From Pseudonocardia sp. CNS-004 (GTDB lineage: Bacteria; Actinomycetota; Actinomycetes; Mycobacteriales; Pseudonocardiaceae): a DNA stretch of 64,000 bases. This document shows, piece after piece, positions 61,601 through 64,000 of the stretch (position 1 is the stretch's first letter; each line of letters opens with the position of its first letter). The stretch spans positions 1 through 64,000 of the forward strand of contig MKJV01000080.1 of the NCBI GenBank assembly GCA_001942185.1, written 5' to 3'. The notes under the pieces were generated by a model. That model saw only the letters and a list, made by a program, of their open reading frames with translations. It was not told the DNA's origin and searched no databases. Position numbers and translations under genes: made by a program.

Positions 61601-64000
61601 GGGCTCGGCACTCGCGGCGGGGCGGGGGGGTGGCGCTCGCCCCGCGGCGGCACCGCCGGGAGGCGGACCGTCGTGGCCAGCGGGTCCGGGAACGGGTCGC
61701 CGGTGCGGTGGGGACGAGGCTCCCCGGACGGACTCGGTGGGCGCGGCGGCGGTGGCGGGTTCGGCGGGCCCGCCGGACCAGGGCCGGGTGGCCGGTTGCG
61801 TGGCTCCCCACGGATCCGCCGCACGATCCGACGGCCCGCCAGCACCACGAGGAGGATGCCTGCGCTCGCCGTCAACCACACCGTGATGGTGCCGTAGGCG
61901 GTGGAGCGCACCCGCAACCGGCTCGGCTCCCCGAGCAGCTCACCGTCCGGGGTGCGCACTGCGGCCTGCACGCTGAACTGCCCGGACCGCGTGACCTCCG
62001 CACTCGCCCGCACCTGGCGCCTGCCCAGCGGTGGCACCTCCTGGGGCTCGATCGGCGCCACCCGCAGGCCGGAGGACGGCAGGATCTCGACGTCGACGCG
62101 GAGGGTGACCGGGAGACCGTTCGCCACTGTGATCAGGATCGGGGCGTCCGACGTGCCCAGGGAGTACGGGCCGGGTGGTTCGAGCACGCGTACCGAGCCC
62201 CGGAGCTCTGTGACGCGGTCGGCGAGCTCGGCGGCGGCGACCTGCGCGTCGTCCGGCCGGTCCCGCCACGCCGCGGACGCGGAGCGCAGGAGCCCGCGCC
62301 GCAAGGGGGTGAAGGCGTCGTCCGGGCTCACCCCGACCCCCGAGTTCGGCACGGCGGCCGAGGCGAGGTCCTCGATGGCGGCGCCGGTGCGGCGGAGGCC
62401 GTCGAGCGCGGCGCCGGTGACTTCGCGCCCGCCCACCTGCAACGGGTAGGTGATCGGCAGCGCCGCCGTGCCCGTCGGGGGGCCGCCGGCCAGCACGGCG
62501 TCGAGCCCGCGGGGCACGATGCGCCCGACGTCCAGCAGCTGGTCGACGGCGCCGAGCAGGGCGTTCGTCGCGGCGGCGTCCGCGGTCCACTGGTGTGGCG
62601 GGGCGAGCACGAGCGGGGCGCCCGCGCCTGCCCTCGTGTCCATCGGTTCCTGGGTGCGGAACGCGAGCGCGCCGACGAGGTCCTGCGTGGAGAGCGGGCT
62701 CACCGTGCCGGCCGGGCTCGTCGAGGGGGCCGACGCGCCGCGCACCGGGCCCAGGTCCCCGCCGGGCGCGTCGCCGAGCCCGGAGGCGGCCCGCGTGAGC
62801 AGCGGATCGGTCAGCACCGTGAACTGGGCGCGCTGCCCGCCCGCGATCGGGTGCATCCCCGAGTGGAGGGTGGTCCGGTCTTGCTCGACGGCATCCGCCG
62901 ACAGCAGCAGTGACCGCCCGCCGGTCTTCGCCGCCACGGCGAGCGTCGCTTCGTCGACCGCGCCTCGACGGGCCAGGTGACGTTCGGGACGACCGGAGTC
63001 TGCAGGATGTTCTGCAGCACCGTGCGGCCGTCGGTGATCGCCCGGTCGGCCAGGTCGGCCATGCCGGCGCGGGTGAGGGCGACGATGTCGGCGTCGGCGT
63101 AGGGCAGCGCGATCACGCAGCCGCCACGGGCTGCGGCCGCGAGCTGGTCGAGCCACTCACCCGCCGCGGCCGCGCCGGTGCCCGGGATGGGCGCACCGTC
63201 GGCCCCCCTGACCTGGTAGCCGTTCGGGCTGCGCATCAGGGCCGCGGTCTGCACCAGCTCGGGGTCGATCGCGAGGCAGGTCGCCTGACGTACGCGCGAG
63301 CCCGCGGATGCGTACCGCGCGAGCGTGCCCACGAGCCCGCCGAGCCGCCCGTCCGGCGCGAACGATGCGGCCAGGTCGTCGTCGGTGAGCAGCGTCGACT
63401 CGCCCGGCACCGTGGCCAGCCTGCGCGGGGTGTCGGTGATGGGCATGAGCAGCGAGAACGGGGTGGCCCCTCCGGTGGTGGCCGCGGGCACGTCGTCGGG
63501 CACCGCGGGGTCGGGCGGCAGCGACAGCACGGGCAGGAGGACCCGCACCGCGGCCAGCCGGGCGCGCGCCCCGTCGCCCGGTGCACCGTTGACGTTCACC
63601 AGCAGCTCGTGCACGCCGGTGGTGTTCAGCGCGAGGCTGGTTTCCGGTGCGCCCCGCAGCGGGAGCGTCAGCCGGACCGGGACGGAGTCGCCGGGTGCGA
63701 GCTCGCCCGCCAGCGGCAGGAACTGCGGGGTGATGGCGTCGCTGCGGGCCGTGCCGTCCAGCGCGTCCCGCAGCTCGCCCTCGGTCTCGAGCGGGTTCCC
63801 GCGCTGCACCCTGATGCCCAGGTCCCGGATCGGGACGTCCCCGGTGTTGGTGAGCGTGCCCGCCACCACGAGGTCCTGCGGGCCACCCACCGAGACCATC
63901 CGCGGCGACATCTCGGTGAGATCCAGCCGCAGCGGCCCGTCCGCGGGTGCGACCTGGGCGGGCGCAGCGGCCGCGGAGGGCACCGGGCCGGGGCCGAACA
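61597..64000 (-). CDS. DUF6049 secreted/membrane protein, 5' end outside the window, frameshifted
   Basis: Orthologue by position of mycobacterial Rv3909. A large extracytoplasmic protein: the N-terminal part has a beta-rich NEW3-like stretch (MSPRMVSVGGPQDLVVAGTLTNTGDVPIRDLGIRVQRG), then long domains, a second beta domain (APILITVANGLPVTLRVDVEILPSSGLRV), one membrane helix (YGTITVWLTASAGILLVVLAG) and a Pro-rich cytoplasmic tail. One base is missing near 62972 (expected VEGAVDEATLAVAAKTGG). The signal peptide and start lie beyond position 64000. Translationally coupled to murJ. Function unknown. Confidence 0.82.

Overview
The window is very GC-rich actinobacterial DNA with dense GTG/TTG starts and GTGA stop/start overlaps. 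It carries the chromosomal replication-origin region. Gene order matches the mycobacterial oriC neighbourhood (murJ, sigM, trxB, trxA, cwlM, parB, parA, rsmG, jag, yidC, yidD, rnpA, rpmH, dnaA, dnaN, gnd, recF, dciA, gyrB, gyrA, DUF3566, tRNA-Ile, tRNA-Ala ... ppiA, crgA, pabA, pknB, pknA, pbpA, rodA, pstP, fhaB, fhaA), read in reverse. Protein character suggests Pseudonocardiaceae, most likely Pseudonocardia; the genus is inference.

Layout. 0-9.8 kb (+): Ser/Thr phosphorylation and cell-wall elongation operon fhaA-fhaB-pstP-rodA-pbpA-pknA-pknB. 9.8-14.2 kb: pabA, crgA, a PH-type membrane protein, a 23-codon Cys-rich peptide gene, then a minus-strand hydrolase-ppiA-rhomboid operon. 14.4-29.5 kb: accessory block with a secreted protein, small membrane protein, monooxygenase-like protein, glgX, a GntR-controlled catabolic cluster (RraA-like, Nramp-related transporter, ThDP enzyme, IlvD/Edd dehydratase), an APH(3'')-like kinase, a TetR/hydrolase pair, and a decayed element next to tRNA-Ala (att-like tRNA fragment, ECF41-type sigma and its CMD partner, truncated rhamnulokinase, truncated integrase). 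29.5-42.2 kb (-): tRNA-Ala, DLW-39 peptide, tRNA-Ile, DUF3566 protein, gyrA, gyrB, dciA-like, recF, gnd, dnaN, oriC, dnaA. 42.7-48 kb (+): rpmH, rnpA, yidD, yidC, jag, rsmG, parA, parB. 48-50.7 kb: a 2.75-kb stretch without a convincing gene, holding four perfect parS sites. 50.7-64 kb: Ddl-like ligase, aminotransferase, GNAT, cwlM, trxA, trxB, anti-sigma, sigM, pseudokinase, murJ and a DUF6049 protein cut by the window end.

Two cautions. First, about 38 places need a single-base correction to restore one reading frame, including in gyrA, gyrB, dnaA, dnaN-neighbour gnd, parA, parB and yidC. Nearly all look like one base missing from short G/C runs, so they are best read as sequencing or consensus errors, not pseudogenes. 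Corrected lengths are whole numbers of codons in every case. Second, a few lesions are not of that type and look real: the integrase (missing 5' end plus in-frame TAG), the rhamnulokinase fragment, and an internal deletion in the ECF41 sigma gene.

The most unusual object is a 102-bp palindromic element with 18-bp perfect terminal inverted repeats, inserted in frame at the start of yidD immediately after the rnpA stop codon.
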